DNA of 64,000 bases from Roseivirga misakiensis. Its GTDB lineage: Bacteria; Bacteroidota; Bacteroidia; Cytophagales; Cyclobacteriaceae. The stretch covers positions 2,480,001-2,544,000 of the forward strand of contig NZ_MDGQ01000005.1 of the NCBI RefSeq assembly GCF_001747105.1, in the 5' to 3' direction. The translations under genes were made by a program, and so were the position numbers. Positions 54,098 through 62,118 of this stretch are shown here, piece by piece; the stretch's first letter is position 1, and every line of letters starts with the position of its first letter. Under the pieces are notes generated by a model, which ran no database searches, had not been told where the DNA came from, and saw only the letters and a program-made list of their open reading frames with translations.

Positions 54098-55105
54098 TTA
54101 TCGAATACTAATACCTACACCAGCAGTAAGTGTATTGTATTCCTGAAGAGCGTACTCCCCAGTCAATGTCAAGAATAGTAACTTAACTCTCACTCCAACA
54201 TTAGTTCGAATTCCGTTGTCTTTATATTGCAGTTGAACGGGGTCAACGAAGGTTGTCGTCTCAGTAGAGTAATCTCCAAGCATACTGAAATTGATATCAT
54301 AGTTGGAGTATCCTAAGCCCGCAAAAGCGGTGAAAAATAGAATTTTCTTAGAAATCACTCCTTGTACCAAAAATGCATTAGCCTCAAATTCAGCAGATTG
54401 ATTAGCATCTGCATCAATATCCACGGACGCCTTTAAATTAGTGTATCCCAAGAAAACCGAAAGGTCGAAAGGTAATAATTTCTCCGCTGGTAGATACTGC
54501 TTGATGTCGTGCATTACACCAACACCAAATAGTTGAACACTACCGTCATCAAAAGTTTGTTCAGGAACAAATCGCACTTTAAGTTCTGTTCCTTTAAAAA
54601 GTCCCACACCGAGTTGAACCATTGGTGTAGGCACTCCATTAAAAGGAAGCTCGTTATCGATACCAAGACCCGTTGGAGATGAAATTCTAATCAACTCCTC
54701 TCCACTATCGTTAGTGAATCTAAGTTCGGGAAGATCATCTGCTCCTAGATTGGGACCAAATATGGTCGGTAACCTTCTAGAATCATTAGGATTAGTCAAC
54801 GATACGTTAGTCAATCCTGCTGGCAATTGGAAAAATTGCCTTGAATCTGGGACACGGGCCAATGAAAGACTCGCTGAGATATCAAAGCCTAAGAATTTAT
54901 GTGGTTTAGCGGTATTATACCAACCACTGTTCATTCCAAAACCAAAACCTTCGAAGGCTGGCTGTAAATAACTTTCTAATAATAGATTAGCATCTGCTAA
55001 ACCGGCCTCTAAAAATGTATCGAAATCAAGACCTTGAGCTTTTGTTAGCTTGGGTGCGGCTGTCAATAAACATCCCGCAAAAAGTATTGCTATTATTTTT
55101 TTCAT
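54098..55105 (-). CDS. DUF6588-like outer-membrane protein
   Basis: Exported protein of 335 residues with signal peptide (about 1-23, ending T-K-A-Q). The many alternating strands and repeated 'G-x-G' turns, and the end 'T-A-G-V-G-I-S-I-R', resemble DUF6588 barrel-like proteins of Bacteroidota. Their function is unknown. It follows the upstream lipoprotein gene by 18 bp, so the two are probably cotranscribed and act at the outer membrane. Confidence 0.75.
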   Translation of the reverse strand: MKKIIAILFAGCLLTAAPKLTKAQGLDFDTFLEAGLADANLLLESYLQPAFEGFGFGMNSGWYNTAKPHKFLGFDISASLSLARVPDSRQFFQLPAGLTNVSLTNPNDSRRLPTIFGPNLGADDLPELRFTNDSGEELIRISSPTGLGIDNELPFNGVPTPMVQLGVGLFKGTELKVRFVPEQTFDDGSVQLFGVGVMHDIKQYLPAEKLLPFDLSVFLGYTNLKASVDIDADANQSAEFEANAFLVQGVISKKILFFTAFAGLGYSNYDINFSMLGDYSTETTTFVDPVQLQYKDNGIRTNVGVRVKLLFLTLTGEYALQEYNTLTAGVGISIR

Positions 55106-55123
55106 GTCTAAGATGTTTAATGA

Positions 55124-55720
55124 TTAGTTATCTAATTGAACTCTGGCAGTTACGTCGAAACCGAAAATAAAATCGAAATCTACATCCTGTGTTTGAAGCG
55201 TTACGTCTTCTCCCACAATTGTCATTTCTACTTCAAAAGAAGATCCGTTCTTCAAGGCATCTTCTAGACTTGTTATTGCCGCTTGGCTTACACTACCGGG
55301 TGCGTTCTTATCATAGATTAAAACATCTACAGGGTTGTTTTGAACATTATCAATTCGTATGCTCAATAGTGGCTGAGCATTACCCTGACCTTGTACCGAG
55401 ATACTCATATCCACAGCAAGATCTGCCGAACTCCCCGCTGGGAAATTATCGATAGTATAGGTGATCAAATTGATGGTGAAACGTTCAGCATCTTCTAGAT
55501 ATTCATCAAACTCATCAGTACTCAAGCTAATTTGGCCTGTACTGACATTAATTGGAGGAGTTTGTCCGACTAGCTGACCAACTGCAATTGCTGGTACAGA
55601 AATTTGAACGGAAATTGGATCGATGTCTATATTCTTAGAGACATCCGATTCTACGCCTGCATCACCACAGCCCATTAAGACCAATGATAAACAAGCGAAA
55701 AGAAAAAAGGACTTACGCAT
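55124..55720 (-). CDS. Unknown lipoprotein (paralogue of the one at 55922)
   Basis: Predicted lipoprotein of 198 residues (lipobox L-M-G-C, Cys18). The remaining part is beta-rich, and 'E-D-A-E-R-F-T-I-N-L-I-T-Y' and 'A-A-I-T-S-L-E-D-A-L' recur in related form in the protein encoded at 55922. The end 'F-D-V-T-A-R-V' is also shared. The function is unknown. It precedes the DUF6588-like barrel gene by 18 bp, so it may be a partner on the outer membrane. Confidence 0.7.
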   Translation of the reverse strand: MRKSFFLFACLSLVLMGCGDAGVESDVSKNIDIDPISVQISVPAIAVGQLVGQTPPINVSTGQISLSTDEFDEYLEDAERFTINLITYTIDNFPAGSSADLAVDMSISVQGQGNAQPLLSIRIDNVQNNPVDVLIYDKNAPGSVSQAAITSLEDALKNGSSFEVEMTIVGEDVTLQTQDVDFDFIFGFDVTARVQLDN

Positions 55721-55921
55721 TTGGTTCAGTTTTTAGTAAATGTGAAGTTGTTGGAATTACAAATGAATGTGTTTCCTCGCTAAATTTTAATGAAAAAATT
55801 CAAAAAATAAGTCAGTAGTCGTAATAGTAGTCATTTAGCCCAATGCCTATTGATTCTACAATGGGCAAATGGCAGTCTCATTTCTTAATAGGGAGTGACC
55901 TAATACAGAGTTAGCGGAAAA

Positions 55922-56482
55922 TCACCCTCCGCCCGTGGATGGTTGAGCCACTGATGCCGTAATATCCCAAGAAATACTAACATCAAAATCACCGTCAATA
56001 TCATCCGTGAAATCTCCCGTTACAATTATATCGAAAGGTTGTAAGTTGTCCATGATAGATTCCAAACTGGCCACTTGCGCAGCACTTAAAGCCGAAGCAG
56101 GATTTCCATCTTCAAAAGCGATGACTTCTCCCGTATTTTCAACAACTAGGCCTGTGATCACTAAAATCTCTGTAGTGGTACCATTCAATCGCGTCGCTAT
56201 GCTTAAGTCCATCAATACCAAATTCCCAGAATTATTGCTATAACCAGACACTTCATAGGTAAGCTTATCCAGTTTAATGCTCTCGATTTGTTCAGCATCT
56301 TCATTAAAAAATTGGGTAATGTCAACGACTTGGCTTCCCGAAAAAACATTATCATCGGCAGCATTTATTTGGCTTGACGGCATTGTGAAAGAATAGCTAC
56401 TTGAAGCAGGCACAGTGATTATCACTCCTTCCTCGCAGGCCATAAAAATCAATAGAACTAAAAGTAAACTCAGCTTTTTCAT
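55922..56482 (-). CDS. Unknown lipoprotein (paralogue of the one at 55124)
   Basis: Predicted lipoprotein of 186 residues from the ATG at 56482 (lipobox F-M-A-C, Cys15); the open frame reaches 56542, but the extra residues lack the signal sequence pattern. 'E-D-A-E-Q-I-E-S-I-K-L-D-K-L-T-Y', 'A-A-Q-V-A-S-L-E-S-I-M' and 'W-D-I-T-A-S-V' line up with segments of the protein at 55124. It is separated from it by 201 bp with no visible terminator. The function is unknown. Confidence 0.68.
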   Translation of the reverse strand: MKKLSLLLVLLIFMACEEGVIITVPASSSYSFTMPSSQINAADDNVFSGSQVVDITQFFNEDAEQIESIKLDKLTYEVSGYSNNSGNLVLMDLSIATRLNGTTTEILVITGLVVENTGEVIAFEDGNPASALSAAQVASLESIMDNLQPFDIIVTGDFTDDIDGDFDVSISWDITASVAQPSTGGG

Positions 56483-56601
56483 GATGATAAAGTTACAATT
56501 TTTTATATACACTCTACATGTTTTTTTATGTAAGGCCATCAATTCAAATCACTAAGCTTCTGTCAAAAGGAATCTGACTTTGTTTCCTATTTTTGCATTC
56601 C

Positions 56602-57840
56602 ATGCTTTTACTCTACAACCTTAGCACAAGGTTTTACTTTTTAATTATCAGAATAGCCAGTCTTTTTAATACAAAGGCAAAACAGGCCATTTTGGGTAGA
56701 AACAATGTTTTTTCAAGTTTGAAAACATTCTGTGAAGCTTCTGATCAACCCATTGCATGGTTCCATGCAGCCTCGCTAGGAGAATTTGAGCAAGGTTTGC
56801 CTGTTATGGAGAGTTATAAATCCGCTTTTCCTAACCACAGTATTCTGGTCACTTTTTTCTCCCCTTCAGGATTTGAGTTGAGGAAAAATCATCCTGTTGC
56901 GGACTTTGTTTGTTACTTGCCTTTTGACTCCAAATCTAATGCAAAGAGGTTTCTCGATTTAGTAAAACCGGCTCAAGTTTTTTTCATTAAATACGAATAC
57001 TGGTTTCACTTTTTAAAGGCTGTAAACAAAAGGCGTATTCCATTATATAGCTTATCAGCGCTTTTTACGCCAAACCACATCTTCTTTAAATGGTATGGAG
57101 GCATTCACCGTAAAATGCTCAGTTTTTTCGACCATACTTTTGTTCAAAATCAGTCTTCGCTTGATTTATTAGCGGAATTAGGAATTAAAAAAGCCTCAAT
57201 TTCTGGCGACACGCGATTTGACCGTGTTTTAAATACCATTGCCCTCCCTGACTCTTTTCCAGCAATCGAATCGTTCAAATCAAACGCTCAACTCATGATT
57301 GTGGGTAGTGCTTGGCCGAGCGACATGCAGGTCTTGCTACCCTTTATCAATTCAGCCGGTCAGGACTTGAAAATCCTTATCGCTCCTCACTTAGTTGATG
57401 ATCAGCACGTTAAAAAAATAATTGAGGGAATAGCACTAAAAACTTATCGATACTCAACCTCTAAAACCATCCCTGAAGATGCCCAAGTGCTTATTTTAGA
57501 TACCATAGGGATGCTATCGTCAGTCTATCAATACGGTGATTTTGCCTACATTGGCGGTGCGTTCGGAGATGGTTTGCACAATATTCTTGAAGCCGTTGCC
57601 TTCGGTTTACCTGTTGTCTATGGCAACAAAGGTTTGGACAAATTTCCTGAATCAATCGAGTTGAAGAATAGAAATGGCGGATTTTCTGTCTCAAACCAAA
57701 AGGAAGCTACCAAAATCCTCTCAAATTTGTTGGACGAAGATCTTAGACAAGAGGCTCGTCAAGTTTGCCTAAACTATGTCAAAGAAAATGCTGGTGCTAC
57801 CGATCATATTATGGACTTCCTAAAACGTACTAACGCATGA
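56602..57840 (+). CDS. waaA: 3-deoxy-D-manno-octulosonic acid (Kdo) transferase
   Basis: Lipopolysaccharide-core glycosyltransferase of 412 residues from the ATG at 56602. A TTG at 56593 lies inside a TATTTTTG promoter-like element. An N-terminal TM anchor (about 5-25) precedes 'W-F-H-A-A-S-L-G-E-F-E-Q-G' and the C-terminal sugar-nucleotide part with 'Y-I-G-G-A-F-G-D-G-L-H-N-I-L-E-A'. It adds Kdo to lipid A at the inner face of the inner membrane. The stop overlaps the rsgA start (ATGA). Confidence 0.94.
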   Translation: MLLLYNLSTRFYFLIIRIASLFNTKAKQAILGRNNVFSSLKTFCEASDQPIAWFHAASLGEFEQGLPVMESYKSAFPNHSILVTFFSPSGFELRKNHPVADFVCYLPFDSKSNAKRFLDLVKPAQVFFIKYEYWFHFLKAVNKRRIPLYSLSALFTPNHIFFKWYGGIHRKMLSFFDHTFVQNQSSLDLLAELGIKKASISGDTRFDRVLNTIALPDSFPAIESFKSNAQLMIVGSAWPSDMQVLLPFINSAGQDLKILIAPHLVDDQHVKKIIEGIALKTYRYSTSKTIPEDAQVLILDTIGMLSSVYQYGDFAYIGGAFGDGLHNILEAVAFGLPVVYGNKGLDKFPESIELKNRNGGFSVSNQKEATKILSNLLDEDLRQEARQVCLNYVKENAGATDHIMDFLKRTNA

Positions 57841-58760
57841 GAGGGCAAGTGATTAAATCGACGGGGAGTTGGTATGAGGTTAAAAACGAGGAGAACAGGG
57901 TTTACAGAAGCAGATTGCGTGGCAAATTCAAAACGCAAGGCATTAAAATCAACAATCCCATAGCGGTTGGTGATTGGGTAGAAATTGAAGAAGAGGAAAA
58001 GGGCGATAAATCCGCAGTAATCACTCAAATTCACGATAGGCAAAACTACATTATCAGGAAATCGACTCGCAAAACGGGCCATTCTCATATTCTAGCCGCG
58101 AACATCGATCAGGCTTTACTTTTGGCCACCGTTACTTTTCCCAAGACTTCCCTTGGATTTATTGACCGTTTTTTGGTCAGTGCAGAATCCTTTAGAATCC
58201 CTGCATTGGTTGTCTTCAATAAAAAAGATTTATTGAATGAAGATGGCATCAACTTTTGCAGAGATTTGATCAATATGTACGAATCCATCGGGTATAAGGG
58301 ATGTCTCATCTCCGTTCTAGACGAAGAAGGTATCCATGAACTAAAGGGTTTGTTAAAAGATAAGACCACGTTAATCGCAGGGCACTCAGGTGTAGGCAAG
58401 TCCACCTTACTCAATCTACTCGTTCCAAATCAGATACAAAAAACCGGTGAAGTGTCGAGTTATGCCAACAAAGGCACTCATACCACCACTTTTGCGGAAA
58501 TGTTTGAAATGGATGGAAACGCGAAATTGATCGATACGCCTGGTATTAAGGAACTTGGTTTAGTCGATATGGAAGCATCGGAAATAAGTCATTATTTCCC
58601 TGAAATGAGGGCTTATTTAGGGGAATGTAAATTCAATAATTGCCTCCATACGAATGAACCGGGCTGTGAGGTTCTTGCTGCTTTTGAAGCTGGAGAAATT
58701 GAAGGCTCAAGGTATCATAGCTATCTGAGCATACTTGAAGATTACGATAATAGAAGATAA
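57837..58760 (+). CDS. rsgA: Ribosome small-subunit GTPase RsgA
   Basis: Circularly permuted GTPase of 307 residues acting in 30S maturation. An OB-fold N-terminus (about 1-70) precedes G4 'F-N-K-K-D-L', G1 'G-H-S-G-V-G-K-S-T' (about residues 183-191), G3 'D-T-P-G-I-K' and the zinc finger 'C-K-F-N-N-C-L-H' with the later Cys in 'P-G-C-E-V'. The ATGA overlap with waaA shows coupling. It is followed 10 bp later by the ppa start. Confidence 0.96.
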   Translation: MRGQVIKSTGSWYEVKNEENRVYRSRLRGKFKTQGIKINNPIAVGDWVEIEEEEKGDKSAVITQIHDRQNYIIRKSTRKTGHSHILAANIDQALLLATVTFPKTSLGFIDRFLVSAESFRIPALVVFNKKDLLNEDGINFCRDLINMYESIGYKGCLISVLDEEGIHELKGLLKDKTTLIAGHSGVGKSTLLNLLVPNQIQKTGEVSSYANKGTHTTTFAEMFEMDGNAKLIDTPGIKELGLVDMEASEISHYFPEMRAYLGECKFNNCLHTNEPGCEVLAAFEAGEIEGSRYHSYLSILEDYDNRR

Positions 58761-58770
58761 ACAACTACTT

Positions 58771-59298
58771 ATGAATCCATGGCATGACGTATCGCCCGGG
58801 GACAACCTCCCAATTACAGTAAATGCGATTATAGAGATTCCAAAAAATAATAGGGCAAAGTATGAATTAGATAAGGAAAGTGGACTTCTAAAGATGGATC
58901 GGGTGATTTATAGCTCCATGTATTACCCTCATAATTACGGGTTTATCCCGCAGACTTATTGCGATGATGATGATCCTTTAGATATTCTTGTCATTTCTCA
59001 AATACCGATCGTTTCCATGTGTATTGTGGAAGCCAAGATTATAGGCGTGATGCGTATGCTTGATCAAGGCGAAGCGGATGACAAAATTATTGCAGTGGCT
59101 GAACATGATAAATCTGTCAGTCATATTGAAAACATTGAGGAGTTACCTGAACATACCCTTAATGAATTGAAAAACTTCTTCGAGGATTACAAAAAGCTAG
59201 AGGATAAAGAGGTGGTAGTAGAAAGGTTTCAAAACAGAAAACTTGCTCAAGAAATCTTCCAACAGAGTATTGAAGATTATAAGAACAAGTTTTCATAA
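58771..59298 (+). CDS. ppa: Inorganic pyrophosphatase (soluble, family I)
   Basis: Cytoplasmic enzyme of 175 residues from the ATG at 58771; an upstream start at 58735 would overlap rsgA. The active-site motif 'D-D-D-P-L-D' (about residues 70-75) with 'Y-P-H-N-Y-G-F-I-P' before it is diagnostic. It hydrolyses pyrophosphate released in biosynthesis. A hairpin terminator at 59310-59340 follows. Confidence 0.95.
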   Translation: MNPWHDVSPGDNLPITVNAIIEIPKNNRAKYELDKESGLLKMDRVIYSSMYYPHNYGFIPQTYCDDDDPLDILVISQIPIVSMCIVEAKIIGVMRMLDQGEADDKIIAVAEHDKSVSHIENIEELPEHTLNELKNFFEDYKKLEDKEVVVERFQNRKLAQEIFQQSIEDYKNKFS

Positions 59299-59309
59299 TT
59301 AGCTAAACG

Positions 59310-59340
59310 TAGACTGTGCCTTTTAGCGCAGTCTATCTTT
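59310..59340 (+). terminator. Terminator of ppa, overlapping the end of the thioesterase gene
   Basis: TAGACTG (59310-59316) pairs with CAGTCTA (59329-59335), with an inner GC/GC step, followed by CTTTTA. The stem covers the stop codon of the convergent thioesterase gene. Confidence 0.6.
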
Positions 59341-59709
59341 TACATATTCTACTTTCGTTTTACCGTGAGGCGCTGGCTTGCCATCTGCCCCTAAGTTTAC
59401 CATTACAATCTTTTCTATGCTCAATATTTCCTGATGCGTGAGTTTATTTCTAACCTCACACCGGAGTGTAATGGAAGAGTTACCAAACCCAATTGCCTCG
59501 ATACCTAATTCGATAATATCGCCTTGAACAGGGGCATTTATAAAATTGATCTCTGACATAAACTTGGTAACAATATGCCTATTCTCTAGCTGCACAATGG
59601 TATATAAGGCAGCTTCCTCATCTATCCACTCTAGCAGTCTACCGCCAAAAAGCGTTCCGTTAGGGTTTAAATCCTCTGGTTTTACCCATTTTCTTGTTTG
59701 AAAATTCAT
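59323..59709 (-). CDS. Acyl-CoA thioesterase (hotdog fold, YciA-like)
   Basis: Small hotdog protein of 128 residues. 'P-E-D-L-N-P-N-G-T-L-F-G-G-R-L-L-E-W-I-D-E' has the catalytic Asn/Asp region of acyl-CoA hydrolases of the YciA/BFIT type. It releases free acid from acyl-CoA. The dps gene ends 4 bp upstream, so both are cotranscribed, an arrangement for which I see no biochemical reason. Confidence 0.9.
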   Translation of the reverse strand: MNFQTRKWVKPEDLNPNGTLFGGRLLEWIDEEAALYTIVQLENRHIVTKFMSEINFINAPVQGDIIELGIEAIGFGNSSITLRCEVRNKLTHQEILSIEKIVMVNLGADGKPAPHGKTKVEYVKDRLR

Positions 59710-59713
59710 AGGC

Positions 59714-60163
59714 CTAGTTTAAAAATGATTTCAACATCCAATTCTGTTTTTGTAACTCCTGAATATAGCTAGTAAAAATATCTAGCGTTCCTTCGTCACC
59801 AATTTGATTAGCCTCTTTGAGCAACTCATCTACATTCTCGATTAAAACTTTATTGGCATCCACGATGGCCGAAACCATTTTATTAGCCTCTAATAACTCT
59901 GCATACGATTCTACATTTGCATTGGCCAAGATGTTCTTTAAAGACCCTTTTGGTGTCCCATCTAGTGCTAAAATGCGCTCCGCCACTTCATCAATTTTCA
60001 AAGCGGCTTCATTATACAATTCCTCAAACTTTTCATGTAGTATAAAGAAAAATGGTCCCTTTACATTCCAATGGAAAAGCCTGAGATTTTGATAGTGTAC
60101 TTGGTAGTTAATCAACAATTGGTTGAGTTTTTCTACCACAGCTGTTTTATTTAAAATTTCCAT
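59714..60163 (-). CDS. dps: Dps-family ferritin-like protein
   Basis: Iron-storage/DNA-protection protein of 149 residues, normal for Dps. The ferroxidase residues lie in 'L-F-H-W-N-V-K-G', 'L-H-E-K-F-E-E-L-Y' and 'K-I-D-E-V-A-E-R-I'. It oxidises ferrous iron with hydrogen peroxide. It lies divergent from oxyR with an 85-bp gap, which fits OxyR control in response to peroxide. The N-terminus is short and not very basic, so DNA binding may be weak. Confidence 0.93.
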   Translation of the reverse strand: MEILNKTAVVEKLNQLLINYQVHYQNLRLFHWNVKGPFFFILHEKFEELYNEAALKIDEVAERILALDGTPKGSLKNILANANVESYAELLEANKMVSAIVDANKVLIENVDELLKEANQIGDEGTLDIFTSYIQELQKQNWMLKSFLN

Positions 60164-60228
60164 ATCTATATTTTTTGCGTTGATATTCTTGATATGAAAA
60201 CCCTATTTACTAAATTAATGTCCCTTCA

Positions 60229-60244
60229 ATAATATTGTTATTAT
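60229..60244. promoter_or_regulatory. Inverted repeat in the dps-oxyR gap, possible OxyR site
   Basis: ATAATATTGTTATTAT consists of ATAATA and TATTAT arms around 4 bases. It ends 4 bp before the oxyR start codon, a common place for autorepression by LysR-type proteins. The match to the classical four-part OxyR site is only partial. Confidence 0.4.
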
Positions 60245-60248
60245 CTAT

Positions 60249-61181
60249 ATGACATTGCAACAATTAGAGTACATCGTAGCCCTAGATACCCATCGGCATT
60301 TTGTCAATGCAGCCGAGAGTTGTTTCGTTACACAACCTACGCTCACGCTACAGATCAAAAAGCTTGAAACAGAAATGGGTACGCAAATATTCGATCGATC
60401 CAAGCACCCGATAGCACCGACAAAAACAGGAGAAACGGTAATTGAAAGCGCCCGACAAATATTAAGGGAGGTTAATAGACTGAAGGAGTTTGTAAACACA
60501 GAAAAGGACGATTTGAGTGGCACTTTCAGAATAGGGGTCATTCCTACTGTGGCGCCATATCTAATGCCCTTGTTTTTAAAGAGCTTTACGGATGCAAACC
60601 CCAAAATCAAACTCATTATCCGAGAGATTGAGTCTGAACAAATCATTCAGGATATCAAAAATGATCTGCTTGACATCGGGATTTTAGCGACACCGCTAGA
60701 TGAAAATAGCTTAAGAGAGGTTCCACTTTACAATGAACCTTTTCTAGTATACGCCGCAGAGCATCACCCATTATATCAAGAAAAAGAAATTGACGCCACT
60801 GGCTTACCCGTAAAAGGGCTTTGGCTATTAAATCAAGGCCACTGCCTGCGAAACCAAGTATTGAATATTTGTAGTCAGAGAAGGAATGCTCAAAACAATA
60901 ACCTAAGCTATGAAAGTGGCTCGATTGAAACGCTAAAAAACCTTGTGAGAAATCATACTGGGTATACACTTGTGCCTGAGTTGGCGGTGAGAGCGGATGA
61001 TCAGACCGACAAAAGAGTTATCCGATTTAAACAACCTGAGCCTACTCGCGAAATTAGTTTAGTCGTGCACCAAAGTTTTAACAAAGAGGCGCTTATTGAA
61101 CACTTTAGAGCCGCCATTCTTTCCCATATTCCAGATCACTTTAAAAAAGCCAAGACCTTCAATAGGATAAAATGGCGGTAG
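60249..61181 (+). CDS. oxyR: Hydrogen-peroxide-sensing LysR-type regulator OxyR
   Basis: LysR-type regulator of 310 residues. The N-terminal winged helix contains 'F-V-N-A-A-E-S-C-F-V-T-Q-P-T-L-T'. The effector domain has Cys199 and Cys208 in 'G-H-C-L-R-N-Q-V-L-N-I-C', the same numbers and spacing as the redox pair of E. coli OxyR, and the preceding 'L-L-N-Q-G-H' is conserved. It would activate peroxide-defence genes upon disulphide formation. The divergent dps gene is a natural target. Confidence 0.94.
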   Translation: MTLQQLEYIVALDTHRHFVNAAESCFVTQPTLTLQIKKLETEMGTQIFDRSKHPIAPTKTGETVIESARQILREVNRLKEFVNTEKDDLSGTFRIGVIPTVAPYLMPLFLKSFTDANPKIKLIIREIESEQIIQDIKNDLLDIGILATPLDENSLREVPLYNEPFLVYAAEHHPLYQEKEIDATGLPVKGLWLLNQGHCLRNQVLNICSQRRNAQNNNLSYESGSIETLKNLVRNHTGYTLVPELAVRADDQTDKRVIRFKQPEPTREISLVVHQSFNKEALIEHFRAAILSHIPDHFKKAKTFNRIKWR

Positions 61182-61187
61182 TTGTTC

Positions 61188-61955
61188 CTAAACTTTCATC
61201 CCGTTATCACAAAATTGATGCATGCCTCGGCTCAAAAATTCAGCTAGCCCGGGTTTAACTTCATCATAATGTTTTTTAAACCTTTCGTCTTCTAAATACA
61301 TATTCGCTAGTCCTCGATATCGCTCCTCTGACACCTCGTAGAACTTCTGAATATGTTGAAAATGCAGTTGAATCACTTGCTGTACTTCCCTATCATTCGC
61401 TGGCTTATGGATTAAATTGGCTAGCCAGAGATTGATCTCTTCGGCCTCTTGTTTCGTATCCTTCCACCCCTGTTTACTCATGGCTTGGATATTTTGCTTC
61501 GCCTCCTCTACTTCATCGCCCCATCTGGCCTTAACTTCGGCTTCATATGCCGTAGCATCCGCTTTTGAGAAACCCTCGTACATTTCTTCATCCGTAATCA
61601 TACCTTCTTTGTTTTTTAGTTCATTGATAGTTTTGTCAATGGTGATGATCAACTTTTGGAGGTTTGACGATTTTTTGAGCAATGCTTTTCTCTGGCGATT
61701 CAGAGAATCAATTAGATCAAAACTTTCACTATCCAGAATTCGCTTGATCTCACTGAGCTCATAGCCGAGTGTTTTGTAAAACATGATCTGTTGAAGTCTG
61801 TAGAGCTCCTCTTTCTGATAAAATCGATACCCCTTATCCGATCTATTCGCTGGACTAAGCAATCCGATGTTATCGTAATGATGTAAGGTTCGGATACTTA
61901 CATTAGCCAGTTCCGCTAACGCTTTAATCGAATACAATTGATTATCATTTTCCAT
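61188..61955 (-). CDS. MerR-family regulator with TipAS-like ligand domain
   Basis: Regulator of 255 residues from the ATG at 61955; a TTG at 61964 is less likely. The N-terminal MerR HTH begins 'Y-S-I-K-A-L-A-E-L-A-N-V-S-I-R-T-L-H-H-Y-D' (split here for length) and 'G-L-L-S-P'. A coiled-coil linker (about 80-115) leads to a C-terminal globin-like TipAS domain (about 125-255) that binds bulky antibiotics in relatives. The operator at 61974-61988 suggests that it activates or represses its own gene. No resistance gene is adjacent. Confidence 0.88.
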   Translation of the reverse strand: MENDNQLYSIKALAELANVSIRTLHHYDNIGLLSPANRSDKGYRFYQKEELYRLQQIMFYKTLGYELSEIKRILDSESFDLIDSLNRQRKALLKKSSNLQKLIITIDKTINELKNKEGMITDEEMYEGFSKADATAYEAEVKARWGDEVEEAKQNIQAMSKQGWKDTKQEAEEINLWLANLIHKPANDREVQQVIQLHFQHIQKFYEVSEERYRGLANMYLEDERFKKHYDEVKPGLAEFLSRGMHQFCDNGMKV

Positions 61956-61973
61956 TGGCTTCAAAGAAACAGG

Positions 61974-61988
61974 CTAACGTTACGTCAG
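61974..61988. promoter_or_regulatory. MerR-type operator in a long-spacer promoter
   Basis: CTAACGTTACGTCAG is a palindrome around one central base with one mismatched pair. On the minus strand it lies between TTG of TTGACT (61989-61994) and TTTCTTTG (61962-61969), a near -7 element. The spacing is about 22 bases instead of 19, as expected for a promoter that MerR proteins must distort to activate. Confidence 0.55.
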
Positions 61989-62118
61989 AGTCAAGTAAAA
62001 ATATGATTTTCTTTAAAACGTCTCCGTTTGACCTTTTTAAGAAAGGCTGGTGCAAGAGGGAGAAGAATTTACAAGCTGGGGCTGGTTTGGTGCCCTTAGT
62101 TACTGATTTGTGAGCTCC

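Noticed and set aside
62003-62113. A 36-codon frame divergent from the MerR gene
   Set aside because: It lies near the MerR operator, which made it tempting, but the protein has no motif and the composition is not convincing.
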